Part shown: positions 1 through 7,269 of the stretch, in pieces
Layout of the letters: every line of letters starts with the position of its first letter
How positions within the stretch are numbered: the first letter of the stretch is position 1
From: an uncultured Eubacteriales bacterium
GTDB taxonomy: Bacteria > Bacillota > Clostridia > Oscillospirales > Butyricicoccaceae
Assembly (NCBI GenBank): GCA_910585875.1
Contig: CAJUIK010000049.1
Coordinates: 1 to 13,968 of the forward strand
Length of the DNA stretch: 13,968 nt
Direction of reading: 5' to 3'
Position numbers and translations under genes: made by a program
The notes under the pieces: model-generated
Told to the model about the DNA's origin: nothing
Databases searched by the model: none
The model's input: the letters and a program-made list of their open reading frames with translations, nothing else

Positions 1-672
1 GCCCTGATCTGGCTCCGCCTATTTGGCAAAAGCGGCCTGTATGGCTGGACGATCCTGGCCACTATCGCCGCCAACATCGAGGTGACGCTGCTGGTGAACG
101 CCTTCGGTATGGAACAGACCCTGGGCAACGTATTGTTTGCCTCCACCTTTTTGGCCACGGATATTCTCAGCGAGTGTTATGGAAAAAAAGCGGCCCAAAA
201 GGCGGTCTATCTGGGCGTGGCCGCCTCCTTTTTCTTCATCCTAATTTCCCAAAGCTGGCTGCTTTATACGCCCAGCCCCAACGACGTGATGGCCGGCCCG
301 TTGCGAACTGTCTTTTCCAACACCCCCCGAATGATGTTGGTCAGCCTGGCGGTTTATGCCGTCGCCCAGCACTTCGACGTATGGCTTTATCACAAATGGT
401 GGGCGTTCACCCAAAGGCGCTGCGGCGACAGCCGCCGCTTCCTCTGGCTGCGCAACAACGGCTCCACCCTGTTTTCCCAGCTGCTCAACACAATCCTCTT
501 CACCTTGGGCGCTTTCTGGGGCTCTTATTCTTGGGGCACCCTGCTCTCCCTGATGGCGTCCAGCTATGTGATTTTCATCTTCACCTCTTTGGCCGACACC
601 CCTGCGGTCTATCTCGCCCGGTCTATCGCAGCCGGCAGAGCCGGCGGCCGCGCCGCCAAACGCGACGAATAA
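1..672 (+). CDS. yhhQ: Queuosine precursor transporter, YhhQ/VUT family (5' end missing)
   Basis: The frame is open from base 1 to the TAA at 670-672, giving 223 residues; the real start lies before the window, and the in-frame GTG at 82 is an internal Val codon. The translation shows the family's signature stretch: a TM segment, then LGNVLFASTFLATDILSE and YGKKAAQKAV, and later RNNGSTLFSQLLNT and a terminal FTSLADTP-type helix. These match the YhhQ (vitamin uptake-like, PF02592) family, inner-membrane proteins that import queuosine precursors (preQ0/preQ1) for tRNA modification. About five or six hydrophobic helices are visible. The tail ends in a basic stretch with Arg and Lys, typical of a cytoplasmic C-terminus. 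It is the only plus-strand gene here and faces the minus-strand cluster across a shared terminator. The substrate is inferred from the family; no queuosine genes are visible nearby. Confidence 0.88.
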   Translation, partial: ALIWLRLFGKSGLYGWTILATIAANIEVTLLVNAFGMEQTLGNVLFASTFLATDILSECYGKKAAQKAVYLGVAASFFFILISQSWLLYTPSPNDVMAGPLRTVFSNTPRMMLVSLAVYAVAQHFDVWLYHKWWAFTQRRCGDSRRFLWLRNNGSTLFSQLLNTILFTLGAFWGSYSWGTLLSLMASSYVIFIFTSLADTPAVYLARSIAAGRAGGRAAKRDE

Positions 673-710
673 ACGACAAAAAACTTCCCTCAATCCGCCA
701 AACGAAAAAA

Positions 711-728
711 CCCTTTCAGATGAAAGGG
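711..728. terminator. Bidirectional Rho-independent terminator between convergent genes
   Basis: A 7-bp perfect stem (711-717 with 722-728, loop AGAT) is flanked by an A-run at 705-710 and a T-run at 729-735. It therefore has a U-tract in either direction. It lies between the transporter stop (672) and the acetyltransferase stop (760) and can end both convergent transcripts. Confidence 0.85.
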
Positions 729-759
729 TTTTTTTACGCTGGTCAACGCCCGGCGGGCT

Positions 760-1311
760 TTATTCCCCCCATCGGGGAGTCGAGGCGGCGTAATCCCGGC
801 TGGTTATGCCGTAAACGCAGAGATCCCGGTAGCGGCCGCCTTGGCGATGGCGGTTGCGCAACAGGCCCTCCCGCTGGAAACCGGCCTTTTCCAAGGCCCG
901 GCAGGCGCCGATATTGTCCGCCAGCGCCGCAGCCTCGGCCCTCTCCAGCTGGAGCACTGGAAACGCCAGCCGCAGCAGCAGCCGGAATATCTCGGTTCCA
1001 TAGCCTTGGTTCCAGTATTCCGGCAGCAGGTTGCAGCCCACGCGGCAGCGGTTGTGGGCGTGGGCCAGCCGCAGGATGCCCGCTTCGCCGATCATGGGCC
1101 CGCCCCGCAGGCAGACGGCCCGATAACCGGTGCCGGTGGAAAGCTGGGCGTACAAGATATCCCCCAGAGCTTTGGCGGCTTGGCCCCAATGTCCCACGGG
1201 CTGTTCCGTGGAATCCCGCCATACAGCCGGGTCGGATCTCATCTGATAGTAAATCTCCATATCTTCTGGACAGTAATCCCGCAGGACCAGCCGTGCCGTT
1301 TCTATCCTCAT
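760..1311 (-). CDS. GNAT-family N-acetyltransferase (RimJ/RimL-like)
   Basis: A 183-residue single-domain protein. It begins with the typical IETARLVLRDY strand of the RimJ/RimL subgroup, has an acetyl-CoA pyrophosphate-loop sequence NQGYGTE at about residues 101-107, and the later ADNIGACRALEKAGF motif at 131-145 followed by an Arg-rich turn. Known members move an acetyl group from acetyl-CoA to amino groups of proteins, amino acids or antibiotics; the substrate cannot be read from sequence. The ATG is preceded by GGAGG about 10 nt upstream. It is the last gene of the minus-strand run, 48 bp after the small membrane protein, and is followed by the bidirectional terminator. It probably shares the proC transcript. 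Confidence 0.88.
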   Translation of the reverse strand: MRIETARLVLRDYCPEDMEIYYQMRSDPAVWRDSTEQPVGHWGQAAKALGDILYAQLSTGTGYRAVCLRGGPMIGEAGILRLAHAHNRCRVGCNLLPEYWNQGYGTEIFRLLLRLAFPVLQLERAEAAALADNIGACRALEKAGFQREGLLRNRHRQGGRYRDLCVYGITSRDYAASTPRWGE

Positions 1312-1359
1312 GCTTGTTTTTCCTCCATCGATCCGCGGGATCTTTCTGTTTTTGCAGTG

Positions 1360-1812
1360 TCAGGCCGCCTCCAGCAGGGCTATGACGGCCCTGGCCTGGG
1401 CTATGTGGGACAAAAAGAAGAGAGGCCCGCCGCACAGGGCCAAAACCAGGGCCAAAAAGCCCTTTTGCCGGTTATCCAGCAGGGTCTGCTCCAGACAGAG
1501 GAAGCGCAGGGCGGCGTAATACATCCCGCAGGCGGCTAAAGCGCCGAACGCGCCCCACAGATAGGGCAGCCAATCCGGCCCCGGCCCTGGAGCGCCGGCC
1601 AGCATTCCATTCGCCAGCTGCAAGGAAAGCCAGCCGCAGACAGGGGCGGCCAGCCAAGCCGGCGCCAGGCCGTGCCGGAATAAATCCCGGGGCCTATCCG
1701 CCTGGGACGCCTTGCAATAAATCAGGAACGCCGCGGCGCACTCGACCAGGTGCAGCAAAACCGCCGTAGCCGGGCGGGACGCCAACTCAGCCAATTTCCA
1801 CAGGCCGTCCAT
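1360..1812 (-). CDS. Small multi-pass membrane protein of unknown function
   Basis: 150 residues that I do not assign to a family. Four hydrophobic segments are visible at roughly residues 13-33, 50-70, 82-105 and 118-136, with an Arg/Asp-rich loop after the first (about 36-47) and a Pro/Gly-rich loop between the second and third. No catalytic motif stands out. The start ATG follows a GGGGGAAGGG-type ribosome site and lies 19 bp after the proC stop; the acetyltransferase gene begins 48 bp further on. Co-transcription with proC is therefore likely. The spacing and full-length open frame support a real gene; a transport or sensing role is possible but cannot be shown. Confidence 0.7.
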   Translation of the reverse strand: MDGLWKLAELASRPATAVLLHLVECAAAFLIYCKASQADRPRDLFRHGLAPAWLAAPVCGWLSLQLANGMLAGAPGPGPDWLPYLWGAFGALAACGMYYAALRFLCLEQTLLDNRQKGFLALVLALCGGPLFFLSHIAQARAVIALLEAA

Positions 1813-1831
1813 TTGCCCTTCCCCCTTTTGT

Positions 1832-2659
1832 TTACTGCTTGCCCAGCTGGATATTTTTCTGATAGGCGCCCATCACCGCTTGGATGCAAGCGCCGCGCAG
1901 GCCGCCTTCTTCCAGCTTGGCCACGCCCACAATGGTGGAGCCGCCGGGGGAGCACACCGCGTCCTTCAGGGCGCCGGGATGTTTGCCGGTTTCCAGCACC
2001 ATGGCGGCGGCGCCCAGCAGGGCTTGGGCGGCATAGGCCATGGCCTTGTCCCGGGGCACGCCGGCCATGACGGCGCCGTCCGCCAGGCCCTCGATAAACT
2101 GATACGCAAAGGCCGGAGCGCAGCCGGATACGGTAGCCGCCGCGTCGCTGAGGCTCTCGGGAATCCGGTCGATCCGGCCCGATTGAGACATGACCTGCTC
2201 AAATTCATCGGCCAGGGCCGGCGGGCAGTGCTCGGTGTGAATCAACATCATGCCTTTGCCCACGGCCGCCGGGGTGTTGGGCATAATCCGCAGCAAGGGA
2301 ACCTTGGACGCCTCGCCCAAGTAAGACTGGATAGAGGCCATCGTCACGCCGGCGGCCATGGAAACCAGCAGCTTTTCCTCCCCCTTGGCCAGTTCTTCCG
2401 CCAAAACGGGGGCGATCTGCCGCAGCACGCCGGGCAGGATATGGGGCTTGACGCCCAACATGACGATTTTGCATTGGCGGACGACCTGCTCGTTGTCCTC
2501 CGCCGCGTCGCAGCCGATCTGGCCGGCCAAATCCTGAGCCGCGGCCTTGTTATAACCCGTAATCAACACCTGTTTGGGGTCTACGCCCTTGCAGGCCGCC
2601 CGGGCCAAGGAGCCCCCCATATTGCCCGCGCCGATAAAGCCGATGCGATAATGAGACAT
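1832..2659 (-). CDS. proC: Pyrroline-5-carboxylate reductase
   Basis: A 275-residue cytosolic enzyme that reduces 1-pyrroline-5-carboxylate to L-proline with NAD(P)H, the last step of proline synthesis. The N-terminus carries the Rossmann dinucleotide site GFIGAGNMGGSLA (about residues 7-19), followed by VMLGVKP and LLRIMPNTPAAVGKGM. The C-terminal dimerisation domain contains VSGCAPAF, where most homologues read VSGSGPAY, and the signature CSPGGSTIVGV near residue 237. Length is normal for ProC. The start is ATG with GGAGG about 8 nt upstream. The upstream 184 bp to the nitrilase gene contain three hairpins, so transcription through proC may be modulated. No proA or proB is in the window, so glutamate-5-semialdehyde must come from genes elsewhere or from ornithine. 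Confidence 0.96.
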   Translation of the reverse strand: MSHYRIGFIGAGNMGGSLARAACKGVDPKQVLITGYNKAAAQDLAGQIGCDAAEDNEQVVRQCKIVMLGVKPHILPGVLRQIAPVLAEELAKGEEKLLVSMAAGVTMASIQSYLGEASKVPLLRIMPNTPAAVGKGMMLIHTEHCPPALADEFEQVMSQSGRIDRIPESLSDAAATVSGCAPAFAYQFIEGLADGAVMAGVPRDKAMAYAAQALLGAAAMVLETGKHPGALKDAVCSPGGSTIVGVAKLEEGGLRGACIQAVMGAYQKNIQLGKQ

Positions 2660-2686
2660 CTTTCATTCCTCCGTTTTTGATTGCTC

Positions 2687-2707
2687 CCCCGCCCAGTCGG
2701 GGCGGGG
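2687..2707 (-). promoter_or_regulatory. GC hairpin in the proC leader
   Basis: An 8-bp perfect stem (2687-2694 with 2700-2707, 5-nt loop) lies about 15 nt upstream of the proC ribosome site. No U-run follows it, so it is not a simple terminator. It may stabilise the mRNA or take part in alternative folding with the two hairpins upstream. Function unknown. Confidence 0.4.
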
Positions 2708-2724
2708 ACGAGATCGGTTTCTCC

Positions 2725-2744
2725 ACAAAGCGTCTGGGCTTTGT
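2725..2744 (-). promoter_or_regulatory. Second hairpin in the proC leader
   Basis: A 7-bp perfect stem, ACAAAGC with GCTTTGT (2725-2731 with 2738-2744, 6-nt loop), is the middle one of three stems between the nitrilase gene and proC. No T-box signature (AGGGTGG with ACCGCG) is visible in this leader, so tRNA-Pro control of the T-box type is not supported. Confidence 0.35.
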
Positions 2745-2778
2745 CCGCCCGTCAAAACCCTCTTTTTGCCGAAAACCG

Positions 2779-2803
2779 GCGGGCCGAACCAGTTTCGGCC
2801 CGC
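2779..2803 (-). terminator. Terminator-like hairpin after the nitrilase gene
   Basis: A 10-bp perfect stem (2779-2788 with 2794-2803, loop of 5) lies about 40 nt beyond the nitrilase stop. In the minus-strand transcript it is followed after CCGG by only four U residues. It is probably a leaky terminator or processing site separating the nitrilase gene from proC. Confidence 0.45.
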
Positions 2804-2843
2804 TCCGCCCCTCGGCTGCAGCTTCGTTTGCCGCCGCTTGCCT

Positions 2844-3653
2844 CTAAAAGACCGAAGCGGAGGCCAAAGCGCTGCGGACCAGCGGCAGCTCCCGCCGCAC
2901 TTTTTCCACCAGCCCCAAATCCAGCTCCGCCACATGGAAGGTTTCCTCCGCCCCGGCCCGCCACAGCGCGTCGCCCCAAGGGGAGACGACGATGGAATTG
3001 CCGTAGGACACATAGAGGCCCCCTTCGTCCCGGGCGGGGGCGACGCCCAGGGTAAAACACTGGTTGTCCACCGCCCGCTGGCGGAACAGCAGCTCCCAAT
3101 GGGCCGGGCCGGTGGTCATATTGAAGGCGGCGGGCACGACGATGATGCGAGCGCCCTGCTTCGTCATCTGCCAGGCCAGCTGGGGAAAGCGGAAATCAAA
3201 GCAAATGCACAGGCCGATTTTGCCCCAAGGCGTGTCGAAGACCGTGGCCTGACTGCCGGGGGTAAAGGTATCCGATTCTTTGAAGTATTGTCCCCCTTCG
3301 ATGTCCACGTCAAACAGGTGAACCTTCCGGTGCCGGGCGACCTGACGGCCTTGGTCGTCAAAGACGAAGGATGTGTTGTACACCCGGCCCGCCTCGTCGA
3401 TCTCCGGAATCGAGCCGCCTACCAGCCAGATTTTCTGTTCCGCCGCCATACGGGAAAGGGCCTGCCAGCTCCGGCCCCCCTGGGGCTCGGCATACTGGCG
3501 GAAATAGTCGTTGGAATAGGGGCCGTTGAAGATTTCCGGCAGCGCGGCCAGGTCGGCGCCCTGGTCTTTGCAGGCTGCGACTTGGGCGGCGGCCTTTTCC
3601 AGATTGGCCTGTTTGTCCATGCCGGCGGCCATTTGAATCAAACCGATTTTCAT
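2844..3653 (-). CDS. Carbon-nitrogen hydrolase, omega-amidase (Nit2)-like
   Basis: 269 residues of the nitrilase superfamily, with the Glu-Lys-Cys catalytic triad visible: E40 in LPEIFNGPY, K110 in HRKVHLFD and C151 in CICFDFRFPQL. The stretch AAFNMTTGPAHWELLFRQRAVDNQ and the later SPWGDAL are characteristic of the Nit2/omega-amidase branch, which deamidates 2-oxoglutaramate and 2-oxosuccinamate, the keto-acids left by glutamine and asparagine transamination. Length is normal. The ATG follows AAGGAGG about 11 nt upstream. It lies between an M20 peptidase gene (68 bp upstream) and proC (184 bp downstream, behind a hairpin). This fits nitrogen salvage from glutamine-derived compounds, although other small amides cannot be excluded. 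Confidence 0.9.
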   Translation of the reverse strand: MKIGLIQMAAGMDKQANLEKAAAQVAACKDQGADLAALPEIFNGPYSNDYFRQYAEPQGGRSWQALSRMAAEQKIWLVGGSIPEIDEAGRVYNTSFVFDDQGRQVARHRKVHLFDVDIEGGQYFKESDTFTPGSQATVFDTPWGKIGLCICFDFRFPQLAWQMTKQGARIIVVPAAFNMTTGPAHWELLFRQRAVDNQCFTLGVAPARDEGGLYVSYGNSIVVSPWGDALWRAGAEETFHVAELDLGLVEKVRRELPLVRSALASASVF

Positions 3654-3721
3654 GGAGACTCTTCCTCCTTCTGTGAAGACGGCTCTGCGGCCGTCTCCGC
3701 GTCGTCGCTGCGGTCTGTCGG

Positions 3722-4939
3722 TTAAGAGCGCTTAGGGGCGGCGGGCGGGCAGACGCCCTCCAGCCCCGCCAAAGCCAGCAGCATCAGCAGGGTGTGCCGG
3801 GGGCCGGGATACGCCGGATCGGGCCGATACCATTCCCGGGGATTGTGGCAGTCGCCGCCTGTTCCGCCGTAGCCCAGCACGGCGGCGGGAACGCCCAAGC
3901 TGACGGGCACGTTGCAGTCCGTGCTGCCCGGGTCGGAAATCCTCATCTCTTTTCCCAAAGCCGCCGTCACCTGGCTGAAGGTCTGGGCCATCAACCCGTT
4001 GTGGTCCTGGGTTCCCGCCGGCCGGTCGCCGATGAGCTTGACGTCGATTTTCACGCTGTCTTCGTGGTTCCAGTGGTCGGTTTCCTGCTGGGCGGCCTGG
4101 CGGGCCAGCTTCAGAATGGTTTCCTCCAGCTCGGCAAGGCACTGGGCGCTGTTGGATCGGATATCCACCAGCATCTGGGCCTGGCTGGCGATGGAATTGA
4201 CGGAAGCGCCGCCGGAAACCACGCCCACGTTAAACGTGGTCTTGGGCTCCTTTTTGCCCTCCAGCTGGGCGATGGCGCCGATGGCCCGGCCCATGGCGTG
4301 GATGGGGTTGGGCTTGCCGAAAGCGCCGAAGCTGTGGCCCCCCTCGGCGGTATAGGTAATCTGATAACGCCGGCTGCCGGTGGCGTCCAGCAAAATATCT
4401 TCCACGCCCCAATGGTCCAGGGACAGGAAGGCGTCGATGGGCAACGTGCGGAACAACTCTTTGCAGCCCCGCAGATCTCCCAGGCCCTCTTCCCCCACAT
4501 TGCCGCACAGAATCAGGTTGCCCACAGGCTGAAGGCCGGTTGTTCGGAAAGCCCGGGCCAGGCTCAGCACCTCGGCCAGGGCCCGGGTATCGTCGCAGAT
4601 GCCGGGGCAGCGATACACGCCGTCCTGCTCCGTCACTTCCAGCGGCTGAGTCCGGGGGAACACAGTGTCCAGATGGCCGGCGACGACCACAGTGGGCCCC
4701 TGGGGGTCCGCGCCGGGGACGACGGCGTAGACGTTGCCCACGCCGTCGATTGTGGGCTCATACCCCATTTCCTTCAGACGGCGGGCAAAATCCTCCGTGC
4801 GCTCTCCCTCGTCGTTGGAAGGGGCGGGGATCTGCACAATCTCCAGCTGTTCCTTCAGGACTCGTTCCGCGTCTTCCTTCAAAAAGGCCATGGCCTGGAT
4901 CACTTTCGGATCCTGCGTCAATTTTTCAACATTGTTCAT
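3722..4939 (-). CDS. M20-family metallopeptidase (PepT/carboxypeptidase G2-like)
   Basis: 405 residues with the expected two-zinc centre of family M20: GHLDTVF (H89, D91), GICDDTRAL (bridging D116), the catalytic pair NVGEEGLG (E150, E151), SLDH (D174) and a late GGDCHNPREW supplying the last His. Between them is the inserted dimerisation domain containing GGHSFGAFGKPNP (about 200-212) and SVNSIAS. Known relatives hydrolyse tripeptides, C-terminal Glu, or N-acyl amino acids; the exact substrate is not readable. The protein is cytosolic, since no signal peptide is seen. The start ATG has an AAGGGGG ribosome site. It follows asd after 73 bp and precedes the omega-amidase-like gene, so a peptide or amino-acid salvage role is inferred. 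Confidence 0.92.
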   Translation of the reverse strand: MNNVEKLTQDPKVIQAMAFLKEDAERVLKEQLEIVQIPAPSNDEGERTEDFARRLKEMGYEPTIDGVGNVYAVVPGADPQGPTVVVAGHLDTVFPRTQPLEVTEQDGVYRCPGICDDTRALAEVLSLARAFRTTGLQPVGNLILCGNVGEEGLGDLRGCKELFRTLPIDAFLSLDHWGVEDILLDATGSRRYQITYTAEGGHSFGAFGKPNPIHAMGRAIGAIAQLEGKKEPKTTFNVGVVSGGASVNSIASQAQMLVDIRSNSAQCLAELEETILKLARQAAQQETDHWNHEDSVKIDVKLIGDRPAGTQDHNGLMAQTFSQVTAALGKEMRISDPGSTDCNVPVSLGVPAAVLGYGGTGGDCHNPREWYRPDPAYPGPRHTLLMLLALAGLEGVCPPAAPKRS

Positions 4940-4982
4940 CTTGAGGTTCCCCCTTTTTCATTTTAAGGCGCGACGCAAGGCG

Positions 4983-5003
4983 GCCCCCCGGCGGCCGGGG
5001 GGC
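4983..5003 (-). terminator. GC hairpin directly after the asd stop
   Basis: A 9-bp perfect GC stem (4983-4991 with 4995-5003, 3-nt loop) starts 9 bp after the asd stop codon. It is not followed by a U-run on the minus strand, so it may protect the asd mRNA 3' end or terminate weakly rather than act as a standard intrinsic terminator. Confidence 0.4.
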
Positions 5004-5012
5004 TAAATCGCC

Positions 5013-6089
5013 TCAGATATAGTTTTTGGCGCACAAAAGCTCGGCCAGCAGCACGGAGCCGCCGGCGGCCCCCCGCAGCGTGTTGTGGGAAAGGCAAACG
5101 AATTTATAATCATACTGGCTGTCCGGCCGCAGACGGCCCATGGAAACCGCCATACCGCCCTCCAAGTCCCGGTCCAGCTTTGTTTGAGGCCGGTCCGGCT
5201 CTGTGAAATAATGGAGGAACTGTTTCGGCGCCGAAGGCAGATTCAGCCGCTGGGGCTCGCCCTGGAAGCCGGCCCACCGCTCCAAAATCTGCTCCTCTGT
5301 GGGCTTGTTGGCAAAGCGGAGGAACACCGCCGCCAAGTGGCCGTCGGAAACCGGGACCCGGACGCACTGGGAGGTGATATTGGGCGTCTGGGCCTCCACA
5401 ATCCGGCCGTTTTCCACCCTGCCCCAAATTTTCAGGGGCTCCCGCTCGCTTTTCTCCTCCTCGCCGGAGATAAAGGGGTTCACATTGTCCAGCATCTCAG
5501 GCCAGGTTTCAAAGGTCTTTCCCGCGCCGGAAATAGCCTGGTATGTGCAGGCCAGGGCGTCGGTAACGCCAAATTCCATCAGCGGGTGTATCGCGGGCAC
5601 ATAACTTTGCAGCGAACAGTTGGATTTCACCGCCACAAAGCCCCGCTTCGTCCCCAGCCTCTGGCGCTGGGCAGGAATGACTTCCAAATGCTCTGGGTTG
5701 ATTTCCGGCACCACCATAGGCACGTCGGGCGTCCCCCGGTGGGCGCTGTTGTTGGAAACCACGGGGATTTCCGCCTTGGCATAGGCCTCCTCCAGCGCCC
5801 GGATTTCCTCTTTTTTCATATCCACGGCGCAGAAGACAAAATCCGCCTTGTCCTTCATAGCCTGGATGTCTTCGGCGTCCTGAACCGTCAAATTCCCGAC
5901 GGCTTCCGGCAGCGGGGTTTTCATAAACCAGCGTCCCTCGACTGCTTGGGCGTACGTCTTGCCCGCGCTGCGGCTGGAAGCCGCCACGGCGGTCACGTCG
6001 AACCAAGGATGGTTTTCCAGCAATGCGGCAAAACGTTGGCCCACCATGCCTGTGGCGCCCACAATGCCAACCCGATAACGTTTCGTCAT
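5013..6089 (-). CDS. asd: Aspartate-semialdehyde dehydrogenase (archaeal/fungal-type)
   Basis: 358 residues from the ATG at 6089, chosen because AGAAGGA lies 6-12 nt upstream and the protein then opens with the NADP-binding motif YRVGIVGATGMVGQRF (GATGMVG at 11-17). An open frame continues further upstream, but that extension has no homology-like features. The enzyme reduces 4-aspartyl phosphate to aspartate semialdehyde, the branch point to lysine, diaminopimelate, threonine and methionine. The nucleophile is C158 in KSNCSLQSYVP, with SGAGKTF at 188-194 and the catalytic His in VPVSDGHLAA (H251). The SNCSLQ context and the FISGEEEKSEREPLKIWG stretch fit the shorter archaeal/fungal-type Asd found in many Clostridia. 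It lies 244 bp downstream of the fumarase alpha gene and 73 bp upstream of the peptidase gene. No lysine riboswitch was recognised in its leader. Confidence 0.94.
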   Translation of the reverse strand: MTKRYRVGIVGATGMVGQRFAALLENHPWFDVTAVAASSRSAGKTYAQAVEGRWFMKTPLPEAVGNLTVQDAEDIQAMKDKADFVFCAVDMKKEEIRALEEAYAKAEIPVVSNNSAHRGTPDVPMVVPEINPEHLEVIPAQRQRLGTKRGFVAVKSNCSLQSYVPAIHPLMEFGVTDALACTYQAISGAGKTFETWPEMLDNVNPFISGEEEKSEREPLKIWGRVENGRIVEAQTPNITSQCVRVPVSDGHLAAVFLRFANKPTEEQILERWAGFQGEPQRLNLPSAPKQFLHYFTEPDRPQTKLDRDLEGGMAVSMGRLRPDSQYDYKFVCLSHNTLRGAAGGSVLLAELLCAKNYI

Positions 6090-6333
6090 ACAATCCTTCT
6101 CCCTTTCCATTTGCAATATCAAAACTTCGGTCCCGCAGCTGCCGGAAGCGGGCGGCAAGCCCCTTTGGCCGGCGCCGGCCGACAGCCGCGCTCTGAGCCG
6201 CGGCGGGAGAAGCCTCGCCGCGGGAATCAAAGGCGGCGTCAGGGGCCGCCTCCGTTATGCAGTAGTATGAGCGATTGGACGGGAAACAACCTTCCGCTTC
6301 AAAGACCGCCCAAAAGCCCAGTCTGTCCGCCGG
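6090..6333 (-). other. Gene-free gap between fumarase alpha and asd, with hairpins
   Basis: This 244-bp gap contains no convincing gene. Structures seen are a 7-bp stem at 6231-6237 with 6245-6251, followed on the minus strand by TTTGATT (possible weak terminator for the fumarase transcript), and a 14-bp perfect palindrome, GGCCGGCGCCGGCC, near 6159-6172. A 7-bp CCGCGGC/GCCGCGG stem lies between them. A poor promoter candidate, TTGTTT (6284-6289) with a 16-bp spacer to TACTAC (6262-6267), could serve asd. The beta subunit of the fumarase is not encoded here. Confidence 0.4.
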
Positions 6334-7176
6334 CTACAGGGTAAATTCCTGATGGCGGGTGACATGGCAGCCGATGTTGACGGCGCAGGGCAGGCCGGCG
6401 ATATGGGTGCCAAAGGTCATCACCCGGACCTTCAGCGCCGTGACGGTTCCGCCCCACCCCTGGGGCCCGATGCCCAGCTTGTTGGCCTTGTCGGTGATTT
6501 CCCGCTCCAGTTCCGCGTAAAATTCGTCCTGAGCCGGGGCGTCCAACGGAGTGCAAACCGCCTTTTTGGCCAAATAGGCGGCCTTTTCAAAGGTGCCGCC
6601 CAGGCCCACGCCCACAATCATGGGCGGGCAGGGGTTGGATCCCGCTTTGGACATCACGTCCACGATATAATTGACCACGTCTTCCCGAGTAGCGGCAGGG
6701 GTAAACATTTTGACGGCGCTCATGTTTTCGCTGCCAAAGCCCTTGGGCGCCACGGTGATGTGAATCTGATCCCCGGGCACGATGTTGGTATGAATGATCG
6801 CGGGGGTATTGTCGTTGGTGTTTTCCCGGCGCATGGGATCCCCCACGACGCTCAGGCGCAGATACCCCTCCACATAGCCTCGGCGGACGCCCTCGTTGAC
6901 GGCGGCCTCAAAATCGCCGTCAACGATATGGCAATCTTGGCCGATCTCCGCAAAAATCACCGCCATACCGGTATCCTGACAGACGGGCGCCTCTTTTCTC
7001 GCCGCCAATTCGGCGTTTTCCAGCATTTTATCGAAGATCTGGCGGCCCAGAGGAGATTGTTCCCGCTCTTTCCCCTGGCGGAAGGATTCCAGCACGTCCT
7101 CCGGCAAGCGGCAGTTAGCCGCGATACAGGCTTCTTTCACTTTTTCAGTTATCAAGTTCGCAGAAATCTCACGCAT
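6334..7176 (-). CDS. Class I fumarate hydratase / L-tartrate dehydratase, alpha subunit
   Basis: 280 residues, the normal length for the separate alpha (N-terminal) subunit of the iron-sulfur fumarase/tartrate dehydratase family. Three cysteines expected to hold the [4Fe-4S] cluster are visible: C66 in PVCQDTGM, C183 in GSNPCPPM and C270 in NIGCH. KGFGSENMSAVKMF (145-158) and VGVGLGGTFEKAAYLAKKA are family hallmarks. Known two-subunit enzymes need the beta subunit to complete the active site and interconvert fumarate and malate, or dehydrate tartrate. The gene downstream is asd and upstream is a noncoding gap, so the partner must lie elsewhere. The ATG has an AGGAAAGGA-type site about 10-18 nt upstream. 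The choice between fumarate and tartrate cannot be made from this subunit alone. Confidence 0.93.
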   Translation of the reverse strand: MREISANLITEKVKEACIAANCRLPEDVLESFRQGKEREQSPLGRQIFDKMLENAELAARKEAPVCQDTGMAVIFAEIGQDCHIVDGDFEAAVNEGVRRGYVEGYLRLSVVGDPMRRENTNDNTPAIIHTNIVPGDQIHITVAPKGFGSENMSAVKMFTPAATREDVVNYIVDVMSKAGSNPCPPMIVGVGLGGTFEKAAYLAKKAVCTPLDAPAQDEFYAELEREITDKANKLGIGPQGWGGTVTALKVRVMTFGTHIAGLPCAVNIGCHVTRHQEFTL

Positions 7177-7269
7177 GACTCAAAACGTCCTTTCCTGCCG
7201 ACAAAATCGGCGTTTATATGACAAAATGTTGCAAAACTTCCTATGGACAACTGGGCCGGGATATGGTAC

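Noticed and set aside
174..1385. Plus-strand 403-codon ORF
   Set aside because: It is a shadow frame over the transporter, the terminator and the acetyltransferase; the product is Pro/Arg/Gly-rich with no domain.
2660..2843. T-box riboswitch before proC
   Set aside because: No AGGGTGG-type T-box sequence or specifier stem could be found on the minus strand.
3794..4966. Plus-strand 390-codon ORF opposite the M20 peptidase
   Set aside because: It is an antisense shadow of a gene with clear catalytic motifs on the minus strand; such long antisense frames are common in GC-rich DNA.
6090..6230. N-terminal extension of Asd to 6230
   Set aside because: The ATG at 6089 has a good ribosome site and begins the dinucleotide-binding fold directly; the extension crosses GC palindromes and has no homology-like sequence.
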